A stretch of DNA of 64,000 bases from Prevotella vespertina (GCF_009728485.1 NZ_VVIQ01000002.1:124001-188000), one strand, 5' to 3'; shown: positions 52,073-61,161, numbered from the stretch's first letter. Program-made: numbers and translations. Notes: generated from the sequence alone by a model not told the origin.

Positions 52073-54847
52073 TTATTTTCTCAATCCAATATAATAATGA
52101 AGATGTTCCATTTGATATTTATCATGCAAATCTATAAATCCTCTCCATTTTACCTTATTACTAAGGAGGAGAGCCTTTCCACACTTTAAATTTGCGATCT
52201 CATTCATACGAATATTTGGTCCAGACATTTTTAATATTTCAGAAACGTCTTCAAAATCATTTTGACTTATTACCCCTTCAGAGAATCTTCTTTGAACAAG
52301 GTCTTTGATTTCTGATGTCTTTGCAGAAAAACCGTAACGTCCCCAGCAATATCCTCCTACATCCATATTCGCAAGAACCTCAACCCTATCAATGCCCATG
52401 CTTTCATAGGACTTGAATAATTCTCTAAACACGGACTTAGACAAACCTTTACCTTGGAGTTCTGATGGCAAATTAAACACATCATGATAGACTACTTTTT
52501 TGTCATCTTCCATTCTAAACATCCTACTTAAATAAGGGTTCTGTTTATTACCTTTGCTATCAATATATTCGCCATCATAGGTTAAATTCGCATTACCATT
52601 GGGGAAAATGGTTATTCTCTTTGATTTCCAAAAAATCTTATTTTCATCACCAACGTTCTCCATAAAACTATCAAATCTATCAATATCAAAGCCTGATATG
52701 GTTGATTCATTATATATTTCTACACGACTAATATTTATATTCCTTGCAGCAAGTTTGTTTACGGTTTCATCCGTCATGATAAATGGACTTGGCTTCAAAC
52801 TTTCCTTATAGGTCAAAGCCGACAATTTCACAAATTCGCGATTATCCATAACCCAATAAGGCAAAGTTCCTCGACTGCGTGCTTCATCTATCCTCTCTGA
52901 ATTTTCTGAAACCCATTTGCCAAAATTCTCTGGCGGTGCAGTAATCTTGTTAGGGCTGTTTTCTCTATTATCTGACCAATACTCATCCTCACTCATTACT
53001 ATCGGTACAGTGTAACAAAGGCAATTTGACCCCCAAAAACATTTACCATTACGGCGAACATACATGATGTGATTCTTTTTAAGGGTTAAATCATAGACTT
53101 TACCTTTATATGACATCTCCTTTTTCTCAAAGACGGTAGATGTCAAAGACTTGCATTCGCTAATAATCCAACACTCAAAGTTACCATGTATTATTGTACC
53201 ATCCTTTTTCCGTGCATCTGTTGGCTTCTGAACTCGAAACGATGGACGTTTACCTACCTTCAATATTAGTTCCGAAAGGTCGGATGCCATTTGTGGAGAG
53301 GTTGTAAAATACATTTTCTCTTCCACCTTTGGAACGAATATATTACCATGCGACCCTACGAACGACTTTCTTGTTTTTCGTGTATATCCATCACACTTTA
53401 TGAACGCATCCAAAAATATCTGAATTTGCTTTTTTGACGCATTCTTAATGATGGTAGGTATAAACTTTTTTCGTGCAATCCCGAATTGTGTCAGATAACG
53501 GTTTAATGGAGCATTATAAAACTCGATCGTTTCTTCTTTCATTCGAGGAGCAAATCCCATGTTCTTAATACAATCAACTATCATATATTTGTATGGCTGA
53601 CCGTCTTTTTGAGAAATAATGATTCCTGTTTTATGTTGCAGACTTCCATCCGACAGATAATAACCCATGAATTCACAGAACAGGTCAAACGGATATTTAT
53701 TTTCACCTATCTCAATAGCATCTATATCATCAGCAATGTATTCACAACCACGATAGAACGCTCCTTTCCCTTTTGTATAGTCTTTCGCTAAACAATACTT
53801 TATACGACCATCGGACTTATTAAGATATACCATCCTGTGTTCAGGTGTTACCAAGCAATCAAGTGATTTATTGAAGAAATGGTACATTTTACCGTTACTC
53901 TCATACTCCTGCATATCATCAATCCCAACCCACTCAACATTATGTGTGGACGGATTGAGTGAAAAAATCATATCTTCCCAACGAACATCTTTGAACAATC
54001 TCCAACCATGATTTGTAAGAACTTGAGTATCGTCCGAATAGCAATTAGGATGCCAACCTCTAAACTTGAAATCCTTTGGATAATCACCAGCTAAATCATC
54101 ACAAATATCGTACCTTGGGTGCGAATCAGATAGCTTTATTTTATAACCGAGAATAAAGTCAAATTGCTGCCATCTGGCTTGCTCTGCTGACCTGTAAGCC
54201 ATACTTATCTCGTTACGTGCCAAACGGAGGGAACGATACTCACAATCGTGGATATTTGTAGCCTTACCATACTTTTCTTGGTAATCAGCCTGCAATGACG
54301 GCCAGTCGTTAAGGTATCTACTCAATTTCTTAGAGAGGGCAGTAGCACTCATTCCTTTCTCTATAGCTGTAGAAATTGTCACTTCAAGAGATTCTTTGTA
54401 GTTGCCAGACTGATTCCATAGTTTAGACGAAAGATTTAATCCATTTTCTTTTCTGTGCAAGAAAGCTTTAAGCTGGTCACCATTGTCACGATAATAATGC
54501 TTAAATCTATCTCCGTGTATCTGAGCCCTATAATATTTCAGTGCCTTATCTGCAACCGCATCTTGGAATGTATTGCTACTCTTCCATTCTGACGACGTGC
54601 CAGAGTAGATGAGTGTTTGCATTTCTCCAACAAACTGAGAAAGCAAAAGCTTTACCTCACGCTCTATTTCTGGGTAATTGCCAAAGGAAAACTCAGTCAA
54701 TCCCTCATAGCCAACAGACTCAACGAGCATTGCAGCCTTTTCGTTGAGTCTATCGTATATGTTACGAACTCGCATCATATAGCCTGCAAGTCGTTTACTT
54801 AAATCCTTATATGCCTTTTTCTGATTTGGCAATCTTGGTTTACCCAT
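52073..54847 (-). CDS. Phage head morphogenesis (SPP1 gp7/MuF-like) protein with an intein
   Basis: The 924-residue precursor has an N-terminal helical head-protein domain (1-268), an intein (269-608) and the remainder. Splicing would rejoin GWHPN to CLCYTVP, restoring the family's HPNCxC motif, and leave a 584-residue mature protein. The C-terminal part (about 700-924) has an acetyltransferase-like pattern (LPSELQGKGLSKSVF; ANMDVGGYCWGRYGF). It follows the portal operon's small genes and likely joins portal and head during assembly. Confidence 0.88.
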   Translation of the reverse strand: MGKPRLPNQKKAYKDLSKRLAGYMMRVRNIYDRLNEKAAMLVESVGYEGLTEFSFGNYPEIEREVKLLLSQFVGEMQTLIYSGTSSEWKSSNTFQDAVADKALKYYRAQIHGDRFKHYYRDNGDQLKAFLHRKENGLNLSSKLWNQSGNYKESLEVTISTAIEKGMSATALSKKLSRYLNDWPSLQADYQEKYGKATNIHDCEYRSLRLARNEISMAYRSAEQARWQQFDFILGYKIKLSDSHPRYDICDDLAGDYPKDFKFRGWHPNCYSDDTQVLTNHGWRLFKDVRWEDMIFSLNPSTHNVEWVGIDDMQEYESNGKMYHFFNKSLDCLVTPEHRMVYLNKSDGRIKYCLAKDYTKGKGAFYRGCEYIADDIDAIEIGENKYPFDLFCEFMGYYLSDGSLQHKTGIIISQKDGQPYKYMIVDCIKNMGFAPRMKEETIEFYNAPLNRYLTQFGIARKKFIPTIIKNASKKQIQIFLDAFIKCDGYTRKTRKSFVGSHGNIFVPKVEEKMYFTTSPQMASDLSELILKVGKRPSFRVQKPTDARKKDGTIIHGNFECWIISECKSLTSTVFEKKEMSYKGKVYDLTLKKNHIMYVRRNGKCFWGSNCLCYTVPIVMSEDEYWSDNRENSPNKITAPPENFGKWVSENSERIDEARSRGTLPYWVMDNREFVKLSALTYKESLKPSPFIMTDETVNKLAARNINISRVEIYNESTISGFDIDRFDSFMENVGDENKIFWKSKRITIFPNGNANLTYDGEYIDSKGNKQNPYLSRMFRMEDDKKVVYHDVFNLPSELQGKGLSKSVFRELFKSYESMGIDRVEVLANMDVGGYCWGRYGFSAKTSEIKDLVQRRFSEGVISQNDFEDVSEILKMSGPNIRMNEIANLKCGKALLLSNKVKWRGFIDLHDKYQMEHLHYYIGLRK
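53024..54043 (-). mobile_element. LAGLIDADG intein in the head morphogenesis protein
   Basis: This 340-residue intein (residues 269-608) starts with Cys269 (block A, CYSDDTQVLTNHGW), has TPEH at 334-337 (block B), two LAGLIDADG-like motifs (FCEFMGYYLSDGSL, 390-403; FLDAFIKCDGY, 478-488), NH at 592-593 in block F, and ends in Asn608 followed by Cys609. The penultimate residue is Ser rather than the usual His. It could be a mobile homing element targeting this conserved motif. Confidence 0.88.
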
Positions 54848-55046
54848 TCTTTGCTTTGAAATGTTTACAAGCCATACGGCTTAACAATACACAATATATA
54901 CCTTTAGCATAATGAGGACATCGTCCAAGAGTAGGCTCCCCTTTCAAGCTAAGAGTTGAAAACTTCATTTCAACTTCACAAAAAGCACACTCACCACATT
55001 TATTCGTAGAACCTTTTGATTCTTTATTTCTCTTTCTTACGGACAT
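54840..55046 (-). CDS. Small cysteine-rich phage protein
   Basis: The 68-residue protein has CxxC..C and further Cys/His residues (CGECAFCEVEM; GRCPHYAKGIYC; ACKHF) that could hold one or two zinc ions. It overlaps both neighbours by a few bases. No function known. Confidence 0.68.
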   Translation of the reverse strand: MSVRKRNKESKGSTNKCGECAFCEVEMKFSTLSLKGEPTLGRCPHYAKGIYCVLLSRMACKHFKAKNG

Positions 55047-55356
55047 ACACTTTTAATCGAGATTCAACAACCCTTTCACCACCTTTCAGATATACAACAT
55101 CTTCAATAAGACCATTCTTTTCTATAGCCTCAAAGATGTGGCTGTGGTTATTCCCTTTCTGAATACGTGTCATATCAGAAACGCCCTTACGATATGAAGT
55201 ATTTTTACTACAAGAACCCCTGTATTGACGGATATTCTTCTTGGTGATAGCAACTGCAATCGCTATCTCTTTAGCCTCGTAAGATGGTTTAACCTCGCAA
55301 GTTGGGCACAATTTCTCAGCTAATCTTAAAAGTAATTTTGATAACTTCTGTTTCAT
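55024..55356 (-). CDS. Hypothetical phage protein
   Basis: A 110-residue basic protein with a CPTC pair near residue 17 and a lysine-rich body. It overlaps the next gene by 23 bp and the previous one by 4 bp, so translation is coupled. Unrecognised. Confidence 0.65.
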   Translation of the reverse strand: MKQKLSKLLLRLAEKLCPTCEVKPSYEAKEIAIAVAITKKNIRQYRGSCSKNTSYRKGVSDMTRIQKGNNHSHIFEAIEKNGLIEDVVYLKGGERVVESRLKVYVRKKEK

Positions 55357-55541
55357 AGTTCTAATTCTGACTTTACATTATAATTGAAATCTTTTTCTAC
55401 ACCGAATTCATTGCTCAAAGTGCAGCGGCAAAGGTTAATTGTCTTTATTTCTACCGTTGTACATTCTTCAAACTCCTTCATGGCTACAGAAATCTTCTGT
55501 TCCATTTCATATTTCTTTGCTTTTAATTCGTCAACCGTCAT
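55353..55541 (-). CDS. Small hypothetical phage protein
   Basis: A 62-residue protein, helical at the N-terminus (VDELKAKKYEMEQKISVAM), overlapping the portal gene and the next gene by 4 bp each. Unrecognised. Confidence 0.6.
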   Translation of the reverse strand: MTVDELKAKKYEMEQKISVAMKEFEECTTVEIKTINLCRCTLSNEFGVEKDFNYNVKSELEL

Positions 55542-56983
55542 AACACTTGATTTTCTAAATTAAATGCCGAAGCAGAGTTCACCGCTTCTATCGCACTTTC
55601 TTTTTGTATCATTGCAAATGTTTTTTCAGCATCTGAGCTCTCCCCATACTTCTGGATAGATTCTAATTGACTTTCAATAGGCTTATTACCATTTGCTTTC
55701 ATACGCTTAGTAATCTCAGCAAGCTCGTCATTCTGTATATAAGGGGTTATTATATGCTCAACACTTATGTTATCCATCTCATCTGCCCACGCAGCATTCA
55801 TTACAGCAAGAAAAGCCTTTATAACATTACACTCTCTCTCAAAGAATTCAATCCAAGTTCCAGACTCATCTCCGACTCTTAGATGAGCATCTGACAGCAA
55901 CGTTTGCCTTGCATCATACCCTATATTACCAAGTCCCTTCATATTGTCAAACGAAATGTCTGGAATCTGAGCCTGCATCCAGTACATCTTCTGCATAGAA
56001 TCAACATGATATTTAAGAGCCTCCACAGACTGCGACCAAGATACATAGGAAACGTCTCCACCTTGTTCACAATGGACGACTCTGTAACTTTCCCCTTTAT
56101 CCTCTTTCCCTTTGGTAGCACCTACAACTTTCAGCAACGGAGCGGAATTGTACGCTATCACATTAGAGTTGCGTGATAAAGAGTATTCAATCTCTGCTCT
56201 GATAGGTGATAGTCCATCATAGACTGGCTTTGACCGCCACCCATAGACTCCAGGTATTTTCATTAAGACTATTTCCTCACCATTAGCCGTATCGCCATCT
56301 TCCGTTTGCTGAGTTAGAACTACATCCCATTTTCCAACTCCATCACTTTGTTTCCAAATATAATGCTTATCTTTTGTGTACGTCTCGAAGAACACAACCT
56401 CCTTGTCTTTTACAGTCTTTTTGTACTCAAAAGACATAGCAAGCATATCATCCATTTCATTAAGGAGAGGATACAATCGCACACCATTCATCGGAGAGAA
56501 TGTCTTGCATTTTAGTTTATAGTCGCTATCGAATCCGTATAGTCTGTTTTGTTTCTTAACTGCATACCAAACAGTGTAAATTTCGCATGACGCATATAAT
56601 GCTGTAGCTCTCTTCAAATTCTCACTATCAATACGGACATTCTTATAAACAGACTCTATAGCATTGACTATATCTTTCCTTAACTTGTTATCATCAACGT
56701 TGTGATACACACGCTTTACAGGAATCGAAAAAGTGAATTCCGACAAACGCCTTACGTGCAACTTCTCCATTCCTATAATAATTCGTGAGGACTTGTCTAA
56801 TTGTCCATCTGCTCGTATTTTATCTTTCAACGTTGTCGTGTCAGATAAAATTTCATGCATAGTAGGCTCATAATCCTTGACAAGATTGTCCCATAAAGGA
56901 ACAGACACTGATTTGTTTTTCAACATACCTATTGTTTCAGATATGTTTCCACTATCAAAGTCTATAGAACTTAAATCTATCAT
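55538..56983 (-). CDS. Portal protein (SPP1 gp6-like)
   Basis: The 481-residue protein matches phage portals in size and pattern: an N-terminal helical start, a body with many aromatic residues, and a long region (RAEIEYSLSRNSNVIAYNSAPLL, DISFDNMKGLGNIGYDARQ) typical of SPP1-type portals. Twelve copies would form the DNA entry vertex. It begins the operon from promoter D; terminase is upstream. Confidence 0.85.
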   Translation of the reverse strand: MIDLSSIDFDSGNISETIGMLKNKSVSVPLWDNLVKDYEPTMHEILSDTTTLKDKIRADGQLDKSSRIIIGMEKLHVRRLSEFTFSIPVKRVYHNVDDNKLRKDIVNAIESVYKNVRIDSENLKRATALYASCEIYTVWYAVKKQNRLYGFDSDYKLKCKTFSPMNGVRLYPLLNEMDDMLAMSFEYKKTVKDKEVVFFETYTKDKHYIWKQSDGVGKWDVVLTQQTEDGDTANGEEIVLMKIPGVYGWRSKPVYDGLSPIRAEIEYSLSRNSNVIAYNSAPLLKVVGATKGKEDKGESYRVVHCEQGGDVSYVSWSQSVEALKYHVDSMQKMYWMQAQIPDISFDNMKGLGNIGYDARQTLLSDAHLRVGDESGTWIEFFERECNVIKAFLAVMNAAWADEMDNISVEHIITPYIQNDELAEITKRMKANGNKPIESQLESIQKYGESSDAEKTFAMIQKESAIEAVNSASAFNLENQVL

Positions 56984-57008
56984 CGTGACTATCTTTATAT
57001 TTATGTTA

Positions 57009-57041
57009 CAAAGATAACTAAATCTATTTGAATTTCAAATA
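57009..57041 (-). promoter_or_regulatory. Phage promoter D with TATTTG-N5-CAAATA operator
   Basis: TATCTTTG (57009-57016), TTTG 19 bp upstream (57036-57039), and a palindrome (57025-57041) over the -33 box. It drives the portal operon. Confidence 0.75.
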
Positions 57042-57063
57042 AATTATACGCTTTTCTTGGCAC

Positions 57064-57099
57064 AAAAAAGCTGCACCTACCTTCTCAGGCAAGCACAGC
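57064..57099 (-). terminator. Terminator of the small-gene operon
   Basis: gctg/cagc base with further inner pairs and six Ts on the minus strand. Confidence 0.7.
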
Positions 57100-57120
57100 C
57101 GAAGCTAATAACAATTAAAT

Positions 57121-57357
57121 CTATAAAAACTTATCTATGAGTATTTTATGAGCGTTTCTTATTTCCTTTTCAGTATCTATGCCTAATAATTGATAAAACC
57201 TTTCATTTCCTGTCAAAACTTCATGTGCTATCTCTATACTTCTTTTTTCAGATTTTGTAAATCCAAATCGAAACGTCTTTGTAATAGCGAGAGCCTCTTT
57301 GAAACAGGAAGACCTTAGCAATACCTTTACTTTATCAGTCTTTTTGTCTAAATTCAT
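57121..57357 (-). CDS. Small hypothetical phage protein
   Basis: A 78-residue basic protein with a helical pattern (CFKEALAITKTFRFGFTKSE) seen, from memory, in other Bacteroidales mobile-element proteins. It overlaps its upstream neighbour by 23 bp and ends at a strong terminator. Function unknown. Confidence 0.65.
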   Translation of the reverse strand: MNLDKKTDKVKVLLRSSCFKEALAITKTFRFGFTKSEKRSIEIAHEVLTGNERFYQLLGIDTEKEIRNAHKILIDKFL

Positions 57358-57598
57358 GTCTAAATGACTCTAAGATATTTTCTTTGGTTTTGTTTTTTAA
57401 CCAATAGTTAGCATTATCGAGTGATCCCTCAATAGGTCTAAGCCTTAATCCAAATAGTCCTACATATATACAAAGTTCTCTCTTGCTCATCTTATTCGCC
57501 TCTGCGAATGTAGGACGTGTATATTCAACAGCCTTACCACCTTTCAAAAATTTGCAATGTGCTAACAATTCTTTTATTGTTATATTTTTCATTTCCAT
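57335..57598 (-). CDS. Hypothetical phage protein
   Basis: An 87-residue basic protein with no recognised motif; overlaps both neighbours, so the small genes are translated in sequence. Confidence 0.62.
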   Translation of the reverse strand: MEMKNITIKELLAHCKFLKGGKAVEYTRPTFAEANKMSKRELCIYVGLFGLRLRPIEGSLDNANYWLKNKTKENILESFRHEFRQKD

Positions 57599-57834
57599 GC
57601 TGTTATTATTTTATTTTCAATCCACTTCAAAAGTTCCTCTGACGAACAAGTTATTTTCTTTGGAACTTTTATCTTTCTATTTTTCTTACCAATTACTCGA
57701 CAGTAATCTTTGAAAAACACAATCTCTACCGTTTCTTTCCTTGCAAGTTGGTCTAACTCCGAAAATTTATGACTTGGAATAGTAGTAGCAATGATTGCTA
57801 CATACGAATCGAGATAAATTGTTAATGACTTCAT
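57589..57834 (-). CDS. Hypothetical phage protein
   Basis: An 81-residue soluble protein with a lysine-rich middle (GKKNRKIKVPKK). Its start context (aagagcaATG) is preceded by the GGCAGG-type hairpin. Unrecognised. Confidence 0.62.
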   Translation of the reverse strand: MKSLTIYLDSYVAIIATTIPSHKFSELDQLARKETVEIVFFKDYCRVIGKKNRKIKVPKKITCSSEELLKWIENKIITAWK

Positions 57835-57846
57835 TGCTCTTGTTAT

Positions 57847-58233
57847 TTATTGGCAGGTGAATGACCTGCCATTGTATTTAATTATTTCGATGTAATTCTG
57901 ACCAAATTGGTCAGCAATGATGAATGTGTTTCTCATACCTTTAAGCCAAAGTGATACATTGTATCGGCTACAACCTAACAATTTCGCTACACTTCGGCAA
58001 ACATCACTAAAATCATTTGTCAGATTACTCTTGATTGTTTTGGCAGCAAAGTACTTGAGCATCTTTGTGATGCCATCTTTTTTAATCTGCCAATCTGTGC
58101 CATTTTGAAGAACGAAATTAAGGCTTTCAGAGTGCCCAGCTTTATTAATCGCACAAATCTCTTCTTCGATGGAGAAATATTCATCATCCGTTAGAAGCAT
58201 TGCCTTTATGTCTTTTGCATAAATTGATTTCAT
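57847..58233 (-). CDS. Hypothetical phage protein
   Basis: A 128-residue protein with a possible helix-turn-helix-like segment (SVAKLLGCSRYNVSLWLKGM, about 86-105). It is the first gene behind promoter C. It could be a regulator of the repeated promoters, but the evidence is only this pattern. Confidence 0.65.
   Translation of the reverse strand: MKSIYAKDIKAMLLTDDEYFSIEEEICAINKAGHSESLNFVLQNGTDWQIKKDGITKMLKYFAAKTIKSNLTNDFSDVCRSVAKLLGCSRYNVSLWLKGMRNTFIIADQFGQNYIEIIKYNGRSFTCQ
57850..57872 (-). other. GGCAGG-type hairpin, second copy
   Basis: ggcagg/cctgcc inverted repeat overlapping the last codons of the 57847 gene and preceding the 57834 start, as at 50574-50597. Confidence 0.5.
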
Positions 58234-58350
58234 TGCTCTTTCTTTTAATTGTTATTATTATTATTTTGATAGTGTAAAGGTAGTCATTTTATTTGAATTG
58301 ACCAAATATAACTATCTAAAAATCAGGTAGTTACATAATATTTAACTTTT
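58231..58350 (-). repeat. Duplicated promoter region, copy 2
   Basis: About 115 bp nearly identical to 50972-51087, differing by a 3-bp indel and a handful of substitutions. Confidence 0.85.
58275..58308 (-). promoter_or_regulatory. Phage promoter C with TATTTG-N7-CAAATA operator
   Basis: TACCTTTA (58275-58282), TTTG 20 bp upstream (58303-58306) and half sites TATTTG/CAAATA overlapping it. Confidence 0.65.
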
Positions 58351-58357
58351 GAAATAC

Positions 58358-58397
58358 AAAAAAATAGTGTGCCTATCCGTCACGGACAAACACACTA
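58358..58397 (-). terminator. Terminator after the large terminase gene
   Basis: A tagtgtg/cacacta stem with an inner tccg/cgga stem and a seven-T run on the minus strand. Confidence 0.75.
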
Positions 58398-58441
58398 AGA
58401 GCAATGAAATCATCAGAAAATACTGAGATTTCGATACAAAG

Positions 58442-59956
58442 TTACAAAAGATTTTGCAATATCCAAGCGTCATCAGCATAATCTTTTGCGTTCGGATAGA
58501 ATGTTGATGCAAGGGCGTCTGACCTATCTGGACTACGTTTTAACCTTGCTTTTATATCTTCTTTTGCTTCGATAATAATTTTCCCACTGCTTTGGAACGA
58601 CCAGTGTATTTCTGTCAATTCGTCATCCAATTCATCACAAGGAGGCAAGGCAGGATTAAAGCCATTCTTTGGATTTAACCAATCTCTTACAGCCCAATAA
58701 CAATAAGCACGCATATTAGCAAACTCATACTGTCCTGTGATATCATGAAGTCCTCTTGTACCCTCAGAGAACTTACAAGAATAGGCATTACTATAACCCA
58801 ACTCTTCAAGTCTGGAATAGACACCAGCACCTTCACCAATAGTATCAATGAAAGCTTTTGCTTTACTATCACGTAACCACTGCACAGCTTCTCCAGCTAC
58901 TTTCATATGGTCTGCTTTTCCTCCTGACTGATGTATTTTAATCTCTGGGACATAGTTTCCATATCGTGGAACAAAACAGCTACTATCACGTCCCATACCA
59001 GCGACATCAATACCAACAAGTGGAGACTTTCTTGAAACAAACTTTTCTTTTTGCAATTTTGCCCATCTTTCGTGAGCCAATTCAAGCCAATGTAAAGGTA
59101 TAAGCGTATCTTCTGTTGCCTTGGGGAAAAGACCGAGAATCTTTATTCGGAATAAGTCATTTGGTCTATAACAACTACCTTCCCACTCAAAATCTCCTTG
59201 CCCCTCATCAAAATCAGCTTCTTGAATCCTCTCACACCAATTCTCAACCTTATCTTTTACCCATTCATAATCAACTTGGCCCGGAATTACAGTCTTCTTT
59301 TTTACTACATTTTCAGCATTTAGAGAGCTTAACCTAAACTTTTTGAAACGTGAGGATTTCATAGCCTTTGCCGCATATCCAGTAGTTACGTTAGGGTTAA
59401 ACACTAAAAGTAGTCGAGAGTTTCCCTGCAAGTTTCCTTCAATAGCATTAAACGTTGTTTCGCTCACACCAGACGCCTCAGTTACGATAAACATCGTGTT
59501 TACCGCATGGAATCCTGACCATGCTTCCGTGTTATCATCAGAAGCTTTAAATGCAGTTAAGAACCACTCCGCATTATTAGTTCTTATTCCATCGGATAAC
59601 ATACGACCAGGCAATACCTTTGCATTCCTAAACAAACGGTTTACCTCTGGTATCATAATATTAGTACACTGACGACCTGTTGGTGCTGTTAAGGCTATCT
59701 TTGTGTTCTTTACAAGCCTATGTTCTTTATCCCAGCGAGGAGTTAGATACATGAAACATAGTCCTGCAACAGCAGCAATATAGTCTTTTCCTCTCGCTGT
59801 TCCTGAGGCTACTGCGACCATCTTCTCGGTCTGTATAGCACGCAAAATAGCCTTTTGTTCCTCGTCAAGATTGGCACGAAGAACCTCCTTGGCAAAAAGA
59901 CACCAGTCATTTTGCCAATCATTAAACTTATTTTTCCACGACTTGCTAATCTTCAT
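58442..59956 (-). CDS. Terminase large subunit
   Basis: The 504-residue packaging motor has an N-terminal ATPase with a Walker A-like SGTARGK at 51-57 and a Walker B-like region ending in TEASG near 157, and a C-terminal RNase H-type nuclease with GIDVAGMGRD (near 317), FIDTIGEG and RSDALAS. The ATG at 59956 is preferred over a TTG at 59965. It overlaps the small subunit by 11 bp and ends the first operon. Confidence 0.94.
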   Translation of the reverse strand: MKISKSWKNKFNDWQNDWCLFAKEVLRANLDEEQKAILRAIQTEKMVAVASGTARGKDYIAAVAGLCFMYLTPRWDKEHRLVKNTKIALTAPTGRQCTNIMIPEVNRLFRNAKVLPGRMLSDGIRTNNAEWFLTAFKASDDNTEAWSGFHAVNTMFIVTEASGVSETTFNAIEGNLQGNSRLLLVFNPNVTTGYAAKAMKSSRFKKFRLSSLNAENVVKKKTVIPGQVDYEWVKDKVENWCERIQEADFDEGQGDFEWEGSCYRPNDLFRIKILGLFPKATEDTLIPLHWLELAHERWAKLQKEKFVSRKSPLVGIDVAGMGRDSSCFVPRYGNYVPEIKIHQSGGKADHMKVAGEAVQWLRDSKAKAFIDTIGEGAGVYSRLEELGYSNAYSCKFSEGTRGLHDITGQYEFANMRAYCYWAVRDWLNPKNGFNPALPPCDELDDELTEIHWSFQSSGKIIIEAKEDIKARLKRSPDRSDALASTFYPNAKDYADDAWILQNLL

Positions 59957-60290
59957 CTGAACCAATCGATTCCATCAATTCTTGGAATGGATTTGCATTT
60001 ACATCATGTTCTGTACGCTCAACATAACCACGCTTCTTACCCTTAGTTTTCAAGAAGAAAATTAAAGAGGTAATATCGTTATTGTTAATGTGCTCAATCA
60101 GCTTTGACTCAGCGAAGTCAAGCATTGATTCATCCGCTTCCGCAAGAAGATCCTGCAAAGACTTGGACTTCTCTTTTTTTTGATAAAAAGTACGCCTCGA
60201 AATATTCAATGCTGCACAAGTTGCGGTGATATTGCAGCCTTTCTTCTTATATACCTCTGCAATTTTCTCTGCAGAAAATTTTTTCGTCAT
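59946..60290 (-). CDS. Terminase small subunit-like protein
   Basis: A 114-residue protein with an N-terminal helix-turn-helix (IAEVYKKKGCNITATCAAL, then SRRTFYQ) and a charged helical remainder. Position directly before the large subunit supports a small terminase that recognises the packaging site. Confidence 0.8.
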   Translation of the reverse strand: MTKKFSAEKIAEVYKKKGCNITATCAALNISRRTFYQKKEKSKSLQDLLAEADESMLDFAESKLIEHINNNDITSLIFFLKTKGKKRGYVERTEHDVNANPFQELMESIGSDED

Positions 60291-60294
60291 AACA

Positions 60295-61161
60295 TTATAT
60301 TTTTGATGCGGATGCTATAACCATCTTTAAAGCATCCGTATATGAATAATTCTCTGATAACAATAAACATCTTGCTAAATCGCCAGTAGGACCAAGGCCA
60401 GGTATCAAATTTACATCTATAACATACAATTTACCGTCCTTGTCACGTCTGAAATCAATTCGTGCATGATGCTTAACGCCAAGTTCCTCGAACACTCGTT
60501 CTGAAAGAGCTTTTAATTCTTTTCGTTCATCATATTCAAGTGTCACTCCACATTCAGAAAACAAGGACTTCCCTAATTGTGTCTGTATTCCACATGTACC
60601 ACTACAATCGACTTCGATAGGAAAGCAATATATATTACCACCTATATTGAAAACCGAAACAGTGTATTCTTTCCCATCAATAAAATTTTCTATAACAGCT
60701 TTACCATTACAAGTATGGTTGATTACAGCAACTTGTCTTACAACATCCTCTCTTGAAGTGCATATACTACTTTCTGTAACACCTTTACTATCGCTCCCAA
60801 AACGTGGTTTCACAAAATATACTATGCCATCTTTTATATTATCAAGAGAACGGTGCTGTGAAGCAAGAATACCTTTACTTAGCAGAAATCTATTCATTTG
60901 CAATTTATCATCTGCAAGGGAATATACATCAAAGTCTTCTGCTGTAGTTTTAACACCTTTCTTTCGAATTGTATCAACAAGTAGTTTGCTTGCTGTTCTA
61001 AGCAAAACAATGTCATCTTCTGAAACGAAATCAAGACTATCCGTTTCGTCGACTACAACGAGTTTGATACTCTCTCTTCCCAAAGCTTCACGATAGAACT
61101 TAAACACATTACTTGTGCCGTAGTTATCCATCTCGTCTTTACTTACTATTGACCAAACCAT
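60295..61161 (-). CDS. ATP-grasp family ligase
   Basis: The 288-residue enzyme has the three parts of an ATP-grasp fold: a nucleotide-binding loop (YFVKPRFGSDSKGV), a phosphate/ADP region (VIENFIDGKEYTVSVF) and a metal-binding end (ARIDFRRDKDG; VIDVNLIPGLGPTGD). It resembles D-Ala-D-Ala ligase and carboxylate-amine ligases that form an amide via an acyl phosphate. The substrate is unknown. It overlaps the ParB-like gene by 23 bp and lies 4 bp before the small terminase. Confidence 0.88.
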   Translation of the reverse strand: MVWSIVSKDEMDNYGTSNVFKFYREALGRESIKLVVVDETDSLDFVSEDDIVLLRTASKLLVDTIRKKGVKTTAEDFDVYSLADDKLQMNRFLLSKGILASQHRSLDNIKDGIVYFVKPRFGSDSKGVTESSICTSREDVVRQVAVINHTCNGKAVIENFIDGKEYTVSVFNIGGNIYCFPIEVDCSGTCGIQTQLGKSLFSECGVTLEYDERKELKALSERVFEELGVKHHARIDFRRDKDGKLYVIDVNLIPGLGPTGDLARCLLLSENYSYTDALKMVIASASKI

